From Gordius sp. MW1 (Eukaryota > Nematomorpha > Gordioida > Gordea > Gordiidae): 64,000 nt of DNA. Positions within the stretch are counted from its first letter, which is position 1. Every line of letters begins with the position of its first letter. Of this stretch, positions 1 to 11,378 are shown piece after piece. Under the pieces are notes generated by a model. That model was given only the letters and a program-made list of their open reading frames with translations, was not told where the DNA came from and ran no database searches. The DNA lies in assembly GCA_964036665.1 (NCBI GenBank), contig OZ038530.1, positions 23,272,001 through 23,336,000 of the forward strand, given 5' to 3'. A program made the translations under genes and the position numbers.

Positions 1-65
1 CTACTGCTTTAAATTCGTTTCATCCACACTTTTCCCTGCCTAGCTAATTTCACATTTGAACTTGG

Positions 66-404
66 GCATAGCACTATATCATCCGCAAAGAGCGTTGTCC
101 AAGGTGATCTGCGTTTCAGGTCCTTAGTTATCTAATCCTTTAATGCTATGAAGAGCAATGGACTTAGTGCCGATCCTTGATGCACACCGACATTTAGATT
201 GGGTTCCTTTGATGTACCACTGAATGTCCGTACTTTGTTATTTGAGTTACTATACAAATCCTTTATCAAATTTATATAAGCGTCGTGTACACCATTGGTA
301 CTTAGGATATCCCGTAGCAATTGCTTTGGATCTTTATCGAAAACTTTCTCAAGATCAATGAAACACATATGAAAATCCTCTTGCTTTTCCTTAAACAACT
401 CCAT
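66..404 (-). pseudogene. Reverse transcriptase fragment of the left LINE
   Basis: The translated stretch 132-404 begins near MELFKEKQEDFHMC and carries motif A (FIDLEKVFD) and the HQGSALSP block, then stops. The next catalytic motif, FADDIVLC, is intact as a sequence but sits in another frame at about 66-89. The two aspartates needed for catalysis are therefore still encoded, but not in one reading frame. Confidence 0.8.
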
Positions 405-1773
405 AAGTCGTCTGCCATGTATTGCCTTGGAAGTTGACTTTATAGGCCTAAACCCATATGGTCGTTCATCAATTGAGATTATTTTTTGTAGTTTAGCTTC
501 TTTTCAACACCTTCATTGCGTGACTCGTTAACTTAACCCCTATATAATTATTGCACTGTTGAATATCTCCGTTCATTTTATAGATTGGTATAACATAATT
601 AGTATAACATAGCTTTCCGTCTACTGATCAGGCATCATACCACTTGCAAGTATTTTGTTAAATATAGCATTTTGAAACCTTGCATAGGCATATTAACAGG
701 TCCCACCGCCCGACCCATGGTTATAAACACCTGGTTAACCTCCTCTACTGTTCTAACTCTGGGTCATATTTATAGTTTTTGCTTTAGCACTGTTCCGACA
801 CTGTTTAATAATTCAAAATAGTATTCTTCCCAACGGTCTATGATTATATGGTCCAGAGTTAGTGTTGCCTTCCTTGCTCTTTACGGTTATTACGTTTATC
901 ACATCTTTCTTGCCCTGTCCTTGCAGTTTTGTAGATCATTCATTCGACTTCTTTACTAGTTAACCCAGCTTTCAAATTTTTGTAGATAAACGTTTTGCTC
1001 CATTTTTGCCATTCACTCACATATGCCAATCTTGTTTCTACATTTCTGTTACCAAACCATAATTTGTAAAGCTTTCTTTTAACTTGACTAGGCATTGCAC
1101 ATCTTAGTTCCAGCACCACATCTCTTTATCTTTTTGTATACCTAATTTGCCTTTCCCTAGAACACATTTCGCTACTGATCGTACCATGTTAGCCATGTAT
1201 ACCACATATCTTGGTATTCTGATGATTATATATCTGCAACCGTTAAATTATTTGATCGCTGTAAAGAACCTTCAAGTTTGTCAGCCAGAACCATTTGATT
1301 TTCCCATTTTTTCTCTCTTGGAGATGACATAGTTCATCACTAGTCTGGGGGGCTACAATAGCCTTCCTGGTATAACCTTACAATCGCGTACATTTTTTAA
1401 TTCCTCTTTTTAATATAAAGAGGAAGTCAATGTGCGAGTACCAATCTTTTGTAGGTTAATTGGTGATTTACATACTTTTCGAAGAAAGTATTTGTGCTGA
1501 CCAAATCAAATGCCAAAGCTATGTTTAGAATTTGTTCTCCTCCATAGTTTCTCGACCCATATCCATCATAATTCCGTACGAATATCAGCTTTGACTATAA
1601 TTATATCGGCTCTTTGTATCATGCGAAGCGGTTTGTCTAATTCTTGTTGCAAATCATCTTTTCTTCATCGATGCATCCTGTTTGAGGAGCATAACCGGAC
1701 TACATTAATCATAAAACCTAAGCAAAGTTTCAACATCATAAGTCGCCCATTTTTTCTTTGTACATAAATGACT

Positions 1774-1959
1774 TTATCTTGCAGATGCGAAGCTAATAAT
1801 TGCCACGCCATTTTTGTGCTTTTCTAAGCCTTTGAAGTAATATGTGTAGCCTTGACCAATCATTCTTGCTTTTACGCCTTTCCATCTTGTTTCTTGTATA
1901 CACGTGATATCAGCCCATCGCTCTGAGGATGTCAGCAACTTCTCGCCGTTTGCAGTCAT
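1774..1959 (-). pseudogene. LINE endonuclease N-terminal fragment
   Basis: This 61-residue fragment contains ADITCIQETRWKG, which includes the conserved QET glutamate of apurinic-type LINE endonucleases, followed by ARMIGQGYTYYFKGLE and NGVAII. It is in the right orientation and order to be the 5' part of the same LINE whose polymerase lies at 66-404. Confidence 0.75.
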
Positions 1960-2164
1960 CGTTCTCCAACATTAAGCGAGCCCACCATTAATTTTGTCTC
2001 TAGCAAAGTAGTTTGTTTTAACTAAATCCGTTTGCCGGTGATGTGGTGACGACACTCGTTAACTTTTCACATGATAGGGGCGGCGCCTACCATGCGCGTT
2101 GTTTACGGAGGACACCCTACCCTAGGCTTTAATTGCTTTTTTTATTGTGAACTTTCATGTAGAG

Positions 2165-2929
2165 CAGGGGTAGGCAACGCGGCGCGTGCGGGCGCCATGG
2201 CGCCCCCGATTGATTTTTAATGCGCCCTCGCTGGACTAATGTAAATGTATGATATGAGCGTATCTAATAACACGCACGTATTTTTTGTTAGTGTGTGATC
2301 GTGTTACGGTTAGACCACGCGTAGACCGTGCATTTAAAACTACCAAGTAATCCGAAATTTTCTTTCAAAACCCTTCATGGATAAATGTAAAAGAAAAAAA
2401 ACATATTATTCTAACGATGAATGGGCACATCTATATTGTTTCGTTGATTACAAAGGGAAGTGTATTTGTTTGTTGTGTAATAATAGTGTTGCGATTCCCA
2501 AGAAAAGTAATATTGAACGACATTTTAAGACCGTTCAAACAAATTTTGATAGTGACTATCCAATGAACTCTGAAATTAGAAGACAAAAATTTATTTCTTT
2601 AAAATCTTCAAGAACTATCCAGCAAAGCTTTTTTACTAAACCACTGTAACAACATAAAGCAGCAACGATCGCGTCATATAAAATATCGCATTTGCTAGCT
2701 AAGAATAAAAAACCATTTACAGATAGAATATAAGAAATTAGAATATGGACACCCAAGTTTCACACTGAATTATATGTATCATTATGTATGACACCAACAA
2801 AATAAAGTTATAAAAAATCTGTTTTTTTTATGCCTATTTATAAGTGTTGATTATCTGTAAAATATGCGCCCTCGGTGATTTTCAAATTTAGTATTGCGCC
2901 CTTAAGGACAAACAGGTTGCCGACCCCTG
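2165..2929 (+). mobile_element. Internally deleted hAT transposon with BED finger ORF
   Basis: The left end CAGGGGTAGGCAAC and right end GTTGCCGACCCCTG form terminal inverted repeats of the common hAT type. The element is flanked by a perfect 8-bp target duplication, ATGTAGAG, at 2157-2164 and 2930-2937. At 765 bp it is far too short for a full transposase, but it keeps the N-terminal BED finger ORF (2377-2649). Sequence just inside both ends is rich in GCGCCC. Confidence 0.93.
2377..2649 (+). CDS. Truncated hAT transposase: BED-type zinc finger N-terminus
   Basis: The 90-residue ORF lies inside the hAT element. Residues about 28-48 carry CLLCNNSVAIPKKSNIERHF, which fits the CxxC...H pattern of BED fingers in the ZBED5/hAT group, where the finger binds the element's own ends. 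The catalytic RNase H-like domain and dimerisation domain are absent because the middle of the element is deleted. The ORF ends naturally at residue 90. It could be expressed as a DNA-binding repressor-like peptide, but nothing here shows that it is. Confidence 0.6.
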   Translation: MDKCKRKKTYYSNDEWAHLYCFVDYKGKCICLLCNNSVAIPKKSNIERHFKTVQTNFDSDYPMNSEIRRQKFISLKSSRTIQQSFFTKPL

Positions 2930-2937
2930 ATGTAGAG

Positions 2938-3822
2938 GATTGTACGAGGGGTGACGCTCGACTATTTAGGCCTGACAGCAGAGTTGATAATGTGAGATAT
3001 CTTTTAGGTTTTCACCTCAAGGATAAAGCCTATACCACTACGCCCCTAATGTTACGATTTTATATAAGATGAAATAGAATATATTCACATATTTTGACTT
3101 AGAGTAAATCAATATAACTATAGCGAAATTTATAAGAAAATGTATATTATAAACAAAATCCTAATTCATACAATTAAGCCACAATGGTAAAAATAACAAA
3201 ACATTATAAATAAGCACAAATTTTAACGACGAGGAGAAAAAATTCGCTGCTTAAATTGTTATAATTTTTAAAAAGAATTAATTAGAAACAAATAACAATC
3301 ACTACTTTTTAAGAAATGCCTTATTTCTCCTAAACTAGATGTTCGGATAAGTATAGACTAGTTTTATATTACTTGGAACTAAGTCTCGGCAAACGGTAAA
3401 ACCGTTAGGTTAAGGTAATAAATAAATTAATATAAAAAACAAAAAGTGATTATAACTTCTAACGGCAAAATGTGTGTTATAGACTTAAATTTGTGAGAAA
3501 TTTATTAAACTTGGTATAAGTAAGTCTTAAATCCAAACAATTTGGCCCACTCGACAATCTATTGAAAAGAAAAATTTATCATAATTTTTTTGTTTTTTTA
3601 GTGTGCAAATTAGTTTTTAATGCTAAATAACTTGTTTTTCCGACTTGCTTTCTAAAAATGCATATAACTTTCAACCTTTACAAACTATTACTCAAAGTCC
3701 TACACCAAATTGTTATTTTTCAGCCCAAAAATATATCTGATAAAAATAAATAGACACCACAAATAACTATTGAGGCAATATTTAAATTCTAGTTTTAAGG
3801 GAAGACCCTCGTGTCCTCAAAG
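2938..3822. other. AT-rich spacer, no gene seen
   Basis: Between the hAT element and the next GC-rich element the sequence is AT-rich. It has no ORF with recognisable motifs and no clear repeat ends. Confidence 0.5.
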
Positions 3823-4410
3823 TAGCTGCAGGGGCCGCCTGAGGCCCGACCCGCCGGGAGATTTTCGAGCCAGGCTCGGGCAAAAGTTTATAAAAAAATC
3901 GGGCCTCGGACTCGAGTCTGATAGGGCAGCCCGACTCGAGGCCCAAGCCTGGCCCGAATAACCAGAGCCAAATAACTTTATGAAATATGATTTAAATAAG
4001 CCAAACTCGATAATAAAATAGTGATGAAACAGTGTATATAATATAGCTTTAAAACTCCAGCCTTTACCCCTATTTATATATTTTTATAACAAAATTGCAA
4101 ATTTTTTCCTAGTGTTTATTTATATCCAGTGTGCCTATTAGAACTCTATATAATAAATAAAAATTAATTTTATAAAATTAGATTTTTACGTTATAATAAT
4201 ATGTTAAATCAATTTTATAAAGAGAAATTGGATTAATTATTTGTATCCTTGTGTTAAATTACAAAAGAACCATCAAATTCATTTTAATTTATAGGGTAAA
4301 ATAATTTTCAAATATATTTACCTAAAGTTTTTTATCAAAAAGTTGGGCCAGCTTGGGATCGGGCCTAAAATAAAAAAAGCATTTTGGGTCAGGTAATTAG
4401 CAGTGCTCTA
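3823..4410. mobile_element. GC-rich-ended hAT-like miniature element (degenerate)
   Basis: The left end starts TAGCTGCAGGGGCC and continues with GGCCCGACCCG-type sequence. The right end is the inverse of TAGAGCACTGC. The middle is AT-rich. The layout matches the elements at 19821-20606 and 62935-63863. The putative target duplication matches at only 5 of 8 positions (CCTCAAAG versus CCCCAAGA), so the boundaries are approximate. Confidence 0.5.
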
Positions 4411-5616
4411 CCCCAAGATATAATTAATAATGTTTAGTTAGAATAAAACTTAAATAAAAAAAAATAAATTTTAATTACTTCAATGCTCTATAAATTATTC
4501 ATAGTTTAACTATTTTTATTGGGTATAAACCATATTAACGAGCCTTAGAGAATTTTGTTTAATTAAAAAAACAACTAATTTGAAGAATCATTTTTCTAAA
4601 ACTGAGAAGTATCAATGCTAGATATATTATCATTCCACACAATAAGTGTTCACCCTTTTATCAAGAGGAAGCAAAGAAACTGAGATAAAATACACATCTA
4701 CACCTAAAACGTATAGAAAAATTTATTCTTTTTGCTTTCAGAGAATATAAAACTATTGTAGTTAAAACTATAAACTATACCTTAAAAAAACTATATTTAT
4801 AAAACCAATAAATTGTAACTACAAGTTAAACAAACACAGTTTCTTAAAAAACTGATTTTCATCAAACTTTTAGTTCAATACGAAGTGAAAAGTTCTATTA
4901 ATGAAAATACCTTTGTCAACTTAGTATAAAAATTTTAGTTAATTTATTTTTAAGGTAATGATATATAGATTACTAATTATTCTCATAACTTTTTAAAGAT
5001 CCCATATTAAATCTCACAATAAATTTTATTATAACAATATATCAAATTTTCACATATTATCTTAAAAAAGGTTTAAAAAACAATTTGTATGTCATCTATT
5101 TTAAATAAATAAACTGTACAATTATATAAATATAATTATTTGTTATACAGGCTTTAATAAATATTTCTATCTGTTTATGGACTTTATTGCAAAAATATTT
5201 TGTTGATTGCAATTACTTACCTTCTTTTACATCTGAGTTAATACTAGGTGGAATTAAAGTTTACCAAATAAAAATGTTACCTGGGAGATTCATTTAAGCA
5301 TTTTTGTAATATTACAGCTTTCTTTGTGTCTGAGGCAATTAATTTTCGTTCACTTTGATTGCGAACAAAATGTTGATTAACTTCAAAAATGGTCAATTTA
5401 TAAGATAATTATCTTACATTCAACATCTTGTAACTTCTTTGCTACTGACTCATTTTCCAAAACAACCCATTTTTTAAATACTACTAAATAATAGAAACAA
5501 AACATTTATTTACCCTCTTTATAATTTACACGGTTATCCTCATTATCATAGCAGCTCATGCAAAGGAGAGGTTATGCTTAAACTAAGACGAGGACAAAAT
5601 AACAAAAAACATATGA
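4411..5616. other. AT-rich spacer, no gene seen
   Basis: Very AT-rich sequence with scattered stops in all frames. I see no protein motif, RNA gene or repeat boundary here. Confidence 0.5.
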
Positions 5617-6055
5617 GACGAAATGAATCTGGTTCAATTGACAAAAGTTCATTTGTAAAAATCTCTAAATATCTAAATCTAACCCTAACCCTATATCTAA
5701 ATCTAACCCTAACCCTTGCCTATATTACATTTTGCCTATATACATTTTGCACAGAAGTGAAATTTACAAAATAAATGATACTAATATTGGAAAACTTACC
5801 AAACGCAGAGGGTTTTAAGTCACACTTATAACTGCGCATGCGCATAAGCAATTATTGCCTGTATTAGATTTTGTGGAGTTAAAAACATAAAAAAGTTATT
5901 AAACTAGCATGCGCATAAGCAATTATTGTCTATATTAGATTTTGACTATGTTAGATTTTGCACAGAAGCGATTTTTTTAAAGAACGGGAGTTTAGAGATT
6001 TAGAGATTTAGAGATTTTTACAAATGAACTTTTGTCAATTGAAACGATACCGACG
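5617..6055. repeat. Inverted-repeat element with telomere-like CTAACCCT units
   Basis: The left arm (about 5632-5680, TTCAATTGACAAAAGTTCAT then TTGTAAAAATCTCTAAAT) is repeated in reverse at about 5990-6045, making a roughly 440-bp palindromic unit. Inside it are two short arrays of CTAACCCTAACCCT (about 5686-5722) followed by TTGCCTATATTACATTTTGC. There is also a direct duplication around GCGCATAAGCAATTATTG (about 5836-5935). The telomere-like cassette recurs at 22334-22376 and, inverted, at 56415-56470. Confidence 0.7.
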
Positions 6056-6383
6056 AAATAAGGGCATTATAGAAATAGGCTACTTAGTGATAAATGAGTA
6101 ATTCCCGCTTCCCTAAAACTTACTCTCTAATGACGATCTAATCACAACTAAAATCCAATCTAGGTTCACTTATCGTCTTATCGTTATGTTAAAAGAATAG
6201 TATTTTTGTTGTCTACAATATTATGATTGTTTTTTTCTTACCTTAATAAATATTTACATCCATGTTTTTTTCACCTGCTGCAATAGAAGATTTCTTGCTA
6301 TTAACATAAATAATAATATTTTAAAGAACTAACGTACTAACAAAAGAAAACGTGACCTTTGTTAACGTGGACCGTGATGCAAC

Positions 6384-6545
6384 TAGTGGTAGCTGGGGAG
6401 GGCCAAAGGGGGCACAATTTTCCCTTAGGGGGAGGGGCAAGGGGCTAGAATTTTCACCTTAAGGCCACCTCAGGAGCAAAATTCTGTCCCCTTTGGCTCC
6501 GCCTCCAAGGAAAAAATCCTGGGCTCTTTGCCCCCATGAGCAATT
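6384..6545. repeat. Purine/pyrimidine-tract repeat related to family A
   Basis: The stretch runs from GGGGAGGGCCAAAGGGGGCA to GCTCTTTGCCCCCATGAG, with AAAATTCTGTCCCCTTTGG inside. The imperfect inverse ends and G/C tracts resemble a diverged relative of the CATGGGCGTAGCC family. A similar block lies at 22806-22915. Confidence 0.4.
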
Positions 6546-7522
6546 AATTATTTGTCCTAACCTAACTTAATGAAAAATGGAAACCGTTTTCAAGTATAAT
6601 TAAAAACTAATATAAAATTATATAAAAAATGTATCACATATCGGCAAATAATTTAATTTTCAGCAATATTAACATTAGGCCTTTGTTTTATTTTAAAAAG
6701 GTATGAGATGTTTCAACGGCTGGCAAGAGTAGTTTACCAAAAGTGTTTAAATACGAAGTAACTAAAAGGATAAAAATATCAGAGCCTGACAAATATGTTG
6801 GGTTTTTCCGCCTCCAACAAACGGAGAATTATTGTTGTTGTTAAAGAGAGCTTATAGGTTACTAAAAATAATGTCTTGTTGAGGGTGTCGGCTATTGTTT
6901 TAGTGAACTTAGGAAAACACATCAGGCAGGGTACATACATCCCTCGAAAGGCGTCTGATGGCTGTAAGATAGATGTTTTAATCATTAAAGAGCGTTTTAA
7001 ATTAAAAGTTGGTGTTGTTGCATATGTGACTTGTAAGGGATACTGGTATTTACATCGAAATGTGAATCGCAGTTGCAAAACAATCCTTCCCAGATAAACA
7101 TCTAAGCTAAGTTTTTAAACATAAGTGACCTGGGCCATTTAAGAAACGAACATAGGTTAAAACACTCGGTGGCATCGCTGCTTGAAAGAAGATAATCAAT
7201 AAAGTGCTGCACCAACCTAACATCCCAAACCGGTATTTGTGTCAAAAAAATGGAACTAAAATTGGATTTTTAAAATATCCAAAGCTATGGATAAAACCAG
7301 CTTTTCCCTAGCCATTAAAGATTTATAGCATAGATTCAGCGCTATTTTCGCTCTTAGAGTCTTATCTTAACCAATAATATATAAAGCTGAGTTTATTATA
7401 ACTTTAAAATGTGATACTTATACCTGCAGGCTACAAGCTTCTCCGCCAACCAAATCGGGTTGTTATCGGACTCGCTTGCCTTACGCAATATCTCTATCCT
7501 CTTATTTTTTATTAATAATGCG
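6546..7522. other. Spacer without recognisable genes
   Basis: Short open frames exist on both strands (for example 6779-7078 and 6876-7097). They overlap each other and contain no known motif, so I treat them as chance. Confidence 0.4.
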
Positions 7523-7690
7523 CATGGACAAAGCCAAGGGGGGGGGGTGGGCAAGGAGGGGCGCCTGCCCCCTTCTAAATCCAAAAATTTGCTGTATTAA
7601 AATTATTGCTAAAATTTCAAAAAATGATCACGTTGCCCCTCCCTAAATCATTATTGCCCTACTCTAACCCCAATGCTGGCTAAGCCCATG
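7523..7690. mobile_element. Family A miniature element (GTAGCC ends)
   Basis: The element starts CATGGACAAAGCCAAGGGG, has a G tract and GGCGCCTGCCCCC, then TTTCAAAAAATGATCA and GCCCCTCCCTAAATCA, and ends CTGGCTAAGCCCATG. It has the standard family A organisation: inverse ends, a G/C tract just inside each end, and an AT-rich core. Confidence 0.75.
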
Positions 7691-8658
7691 ACCATGAGAA
7701 TGCGTAAGATGGTGAACAATTAAACAAATATATATCAATCAAAATTTTTGTCCGATTAATGTGCAAATCGAGACATAAAGTCTTTTTTGATAGTTAAAAT
7801 AAGGTAGGAAATTAAGAGTTTGCTTTTGTGTTGGAATTTTTTTGTCTTAACAACCCGCTCTGAAATCTCATCTTAAAGCCACCTGGCCTGGCATTTATCC
7901 TTTCTTGGATGACTAAATATAAACCCATTTATCAATGTCTAAATGTTATTTATAATTTATTGAGTAAAAATTAGAAAATTCCAATAAAGATTGATAAAAA
8001 AGATTTTTAAAATTTTGCATTATATGTCCTTTATAAAGTAGTCTATAAATGTTTAGACAATAAAAAAATAAAACAATTGTGTTGTCCTCTAGACTGCATG
8101 CACGTTTTTAGAAGAAGCCAGATAACGATATTCCAATCCTAGTTATTGTAGTGACAGTTATTAGTTATTTAGTTATTTGAATATATGCTTCGTCATTACC
8201 TATTTTAAAAATATATGACTTTATCGTCTGCGTATGATTTTATCGTCTGCTTATAATTCCTCGCGGTTATTGAAATGAAAATTTGTTTGTTTGGTTTGCC
8301 ACTTCACTACAGTTATATCTGATGGACTTATGAATTTATTAAATTTTAGGATAAATCATAAATGATAAGTTATTAAAAGTTAAACAAATAAGGTCAAATA
8401 TGTTTAATGCTCCATAATATCTTATTTTCTCCCTTAAAATTATACAGGATAAGGTAAGGCAAACCTATTTTTTATTTAGGTGAGCGGCGAAGTTTTTGTG
8501 AGACTTTGAGCACATAGTTATAAAAACATATCCATAATCTTCAACTTAACTGGGTGGTTGGATTGGATGTCACCTCAATATTGTATTTTTAACCAGAAAG
8601 GAACCTTGAATATTTAATAACTTAAGTCGTCACGGCTGCCACATAGTATATAGCTCCT
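7691..8658. other. AT-rich spacer, no gene seen
   Basis: No coding potential with recognisable motifs and no repeat end was found. Confidence 0.4.
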
Positions 8659-9633
8659 CATGGGCGTAGCCAGAATTGGATTCAGAGGGGGGGGGGAATA
8701 AAAATTTAGGGAGAGGCAAAATGATAATTTTTTGAAATTTTAGTCATAATTATATAAAATCTTGAAGAATTTCTAGATTTCGAGAGGAGCAGCCGCCCAT
8801 TTCTGCCATCCAGGGGTTTGTCCCGAACCCGAACCCCTGAACCCGAACCGGGTAAAACCCGATGTTTTACAGAACCCGAACCCAAACCCGAACCCATTTT
8901 TAAAAATACCCTTAAAACCCGACCCGAACCCGATAAATACAAAAAGGGGTCGGGTTCGGGTTTTTAATTCAAAAATATATTGTGAATGGAATTGAATATC
9001 TCAGTTTTCTCTATCATGAGAATGTAACGAAACTAAGAAAACCATATGATTTTAATTTCAATATTTTTATGTTTTCGGCATTTTTCATATTAATCAATAC
9101 AAATCTCAAGAATTTTTTGTTAATATTATATATATAATTGATATATATTAGACTATAATTTATATAATAACTGTAAAACACTTTAAATATATGTACTTTA
9201 ACATTTAATATAAAGAAATATCAGATGTTTTATTATAATTTTAAATTTGTTTCTCACTTGTTTGTAAAATTTACTGAGGTCTAATTATTATACAATGTTT
9301 AAATAAGAATAGGACATATATTTTATTATTCTCTTTTAGAGTCTAAAAATGGTGAAGGTAAATAACCCCATTAAACAATTGACATGTGAATTTAATTAGG
9401 TGCTATTTAAAAATTAAGTTAACTATTCAATAATTTTTTGAAGGTAAAAATGTATTATCAGTATAATAAAATTTCTTGAACCCGAACCTGTACCCGAACC
9501 GGGTTTCAAAATTTATACAAACCCGAACACGAACCCGAACCCGATTTCAAAATTTATGCCAAACCCGAACACGAACCCGATTTTATTTTGGGCGGGTTCA
9601 AACCCCTGCTGCCATCCCCTGACCACGCCTATG
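8659..9633. mobile_element. Family A miniature element split by a nested hAT element
   Basis: The left part (from CATGGGCGTAGCCAG) and right part (to CACGCCTATG) are the two halves of one family A element, separated by the 798-bp insertion at 8811-9608. The outer element has its own 8-bp target duplication, TAGCTCCT (8651-8658) versus CAGCTCCT (9634-9641), a 7 of 8 match. Confidence 0.85.
8811..9608. mobile_element. hAT-type miniature element with CCCGAA tandem arrays
   Basis: The ends CAGGGGTTTG and CAAACCCCTG are exact inverse copies, flanked by a perfect 8-bp target duplication CTGCCATC (8803-8810 and 9609-9616). Arrays of CCCGAACCCGAACC type lie just inside both ends (about 8821-8960 and 9477-9590), and the roughly 500-bp centre is AT-rich. 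No transposase ORF is present, so it is non-autonomous. Confidence 0.93.
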
Positions 9634-10962
9634 CAGCTCCTTCTGCACATAAGCTCCAAACCACATTATTTAATTCACGACCCCATATACATAAGAAGTC
9701 ACTCCTCCATCACTATTATTTTATGTCGAGCTTTATGTTGGCCGGTAGATAAACTCCTAGGATTTCCAATAACATCACATATAGGTATTAATCATTTAGT
9801 CTTTCTAAGCTCACAACGCATTTCAGAGAACACAATGCAAAAATTTTTTATTAATTCTCAGCGCGATTTTTCAGATTTATCATACACACAGGTATTTCAA
9901 GATTAATCCTTAACAAAAATTTTGGCGACAGAAATAACATTCATTTCCCAGAACTAATATCAAGAGTTATGTTGTTTCCTCAAAAAATATCAAAGTTGTC
10001 ATAATAAATTTGAATCATTATCCTTATCATCAGAGATCAGAATATCTAGGCTCGGTTCGATTTTAGAACTATGCCCGTCCGGGCCTGCTTAACCCTTCGA
10101 AATTTTCACCCCGCAATGCCCGATCATTCGAGCTGCTCGAACTGGATGCCTGAAATAAGGATATTTTAAATTTTTAGAAGTAATTTTGTCAAATTTTCCA
10201 TGGCATATGTTAGGATCATAACATTAACGTAGATAAACCTAAAGTTTCAATTTGTGTTTAAAGATCGGTCGAAAAGCAATGTCGGTATGAAAGTAAAAAA
10301 AGGATAAAAAAGCCCTTTCTCGTGTCTTCGCGCTTAATAAGTTGCAAAAAAAAAAATTAGTTTGGAGAATGGTAAATATTGATGCGATATATGCATAGAC
10401 TGAGAAATAACATGAATATTTTTTAATATAATTACGGCCTTTTTAGCTTGATTTCTAGCCAAAATTCTGTCCAAGTTTTAATTTAATTGCTATCCTTAGA
10501 TATGTCTTTTAAAAACATATAGACGACCAAAATAACTTTAATATTGGTCAAATTGGTGAAAGATTGAAAATTTGTATTTTATCTCATTTAGTTATAACGC
10601 CACAATTTGAAAATTAAATGTTTAGCTATTCTATTTCTTTTCTATTATTTATTTAATGAAAGTTGGCCAAATTAATTTTGAATAAAAAGTAAATTTGAAA
10701 CAACTTATACAGTGATTCCACGCCAATCAGCTAAAATGTCACAATCAATCAATTCGGCTGACATGGTTATAAATCAGGCATCCATCTAACAAATACAATT
10801 GTGAAATTGCGATAAACGATCAATAACTCAAATCAATTTATTCTTAATTTATCATTATAAATATTTTTATTGTTACTAAGTCAAAAATAAGAGTCTATGA
10901 TGACTATGACTGTTAAAAATCATTTGCCAGTTAAAAAAAGTTTTAAATTTATAATTAAATGT
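9634..10962. other. Spacer; one GC-rich repeat remnant near 10060-10150
   Basis: Mostly AT-rich DNA. At about 10060-10150 a short CCCGTCCGGGCCTGC-like block resembles the ends of the GC-rich hAT-like group, without a visible partner end. An open frame at 9556-9906 runs out of the repeat above and has no recognisable domain. Confidence 0.4.
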
Positions 10963-11168
10963 CATGGGCGTAAGCAGGTTTTGAATTAGGGGGGGGGGGG
11001 CAGATTAAAAAAAAATTTTCCTCAGAGCAAAAAAAAAAGGTCTCGACATCCAAAAATTTCTCTCAAAATTTTCCTGAGAGCAAAAAAAAAGCAAGTTAGG
11101 GTTTTTGTATTGAAATTTTTTTTTTAATTAGGGGGGGGGGAGCAGCCGCCCCCCTGCGTTCGCCCATG
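10963..11168. mobile_element. Family A miniature element
   Basis: The ends CATGGGCGTAAGCAGG and CGTTCGCCCATG enclose G tracts and a duplicated TTTTCCTGAGAGCAAAAAAA-type core. The target duplication is TTAAATGT (10955-10962) and TTAAAAGT (11169-11176), matching 7 of 8. Together with the copies at 42748-43090 and 44880-45028 this fixes the ends of the family. Confidence 0.85.
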
Positions 11169-11378
11169 TTAAAAGTCGATTTAAAAATTTAATAAATATA
11201 CGCTTATAGGTATATGATGATTACGAATACATTGTGTAATATGATCTCGATTAAAATAACCCAATCTCTAAAATTTAATAATAAATCCGTACATTTTAAT
11301 AAATTAATAAATATAATGTATATTTAAGAGTTCACTCAGTTTTAGAATATGTAAATAGAGTGTTGAAATTTATTTACA

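Larger units (their letters stand above)
1..1975 (-). mobile_element. Degenerate RTE-like non-LTR retrotransposon (LINE), continues past the left edge
   Basis: Read on the minus strand, fragments of a LINE polyprotein appear in the expected order. Endonuclease pieces lie at 1774-1959 (containing CIQETRWKG and a GxGYxYYxxGL-like stretch). Reverse transcriptase fingers/palm lie at 132-404 (FIDLEKVFD and GVHQGSALSPLLF). The catalytic FADDIVLC box is at about 66-89 in a shifted frame. Stops and frameshifts between the pieces show that the copy is dead. The motif set matches RTE-type LINEs, a family assignment based on recalled motifs. The left end of the element is outside the window. Confidence 0.85.

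Noticed and set aside
5686..5722. A true telomere or chromosome end
   Set aside because: Only two to three CTAACCCT units are present, in the middle of continuous sequence, and they belong to a dispersed cassette found three times.
9556..9906. 116-residue ORF as a gene
   Set aside because: It begins inside the nested hAT element, crosses the target duplication and the end of the outer element, and has no recognisable domain.
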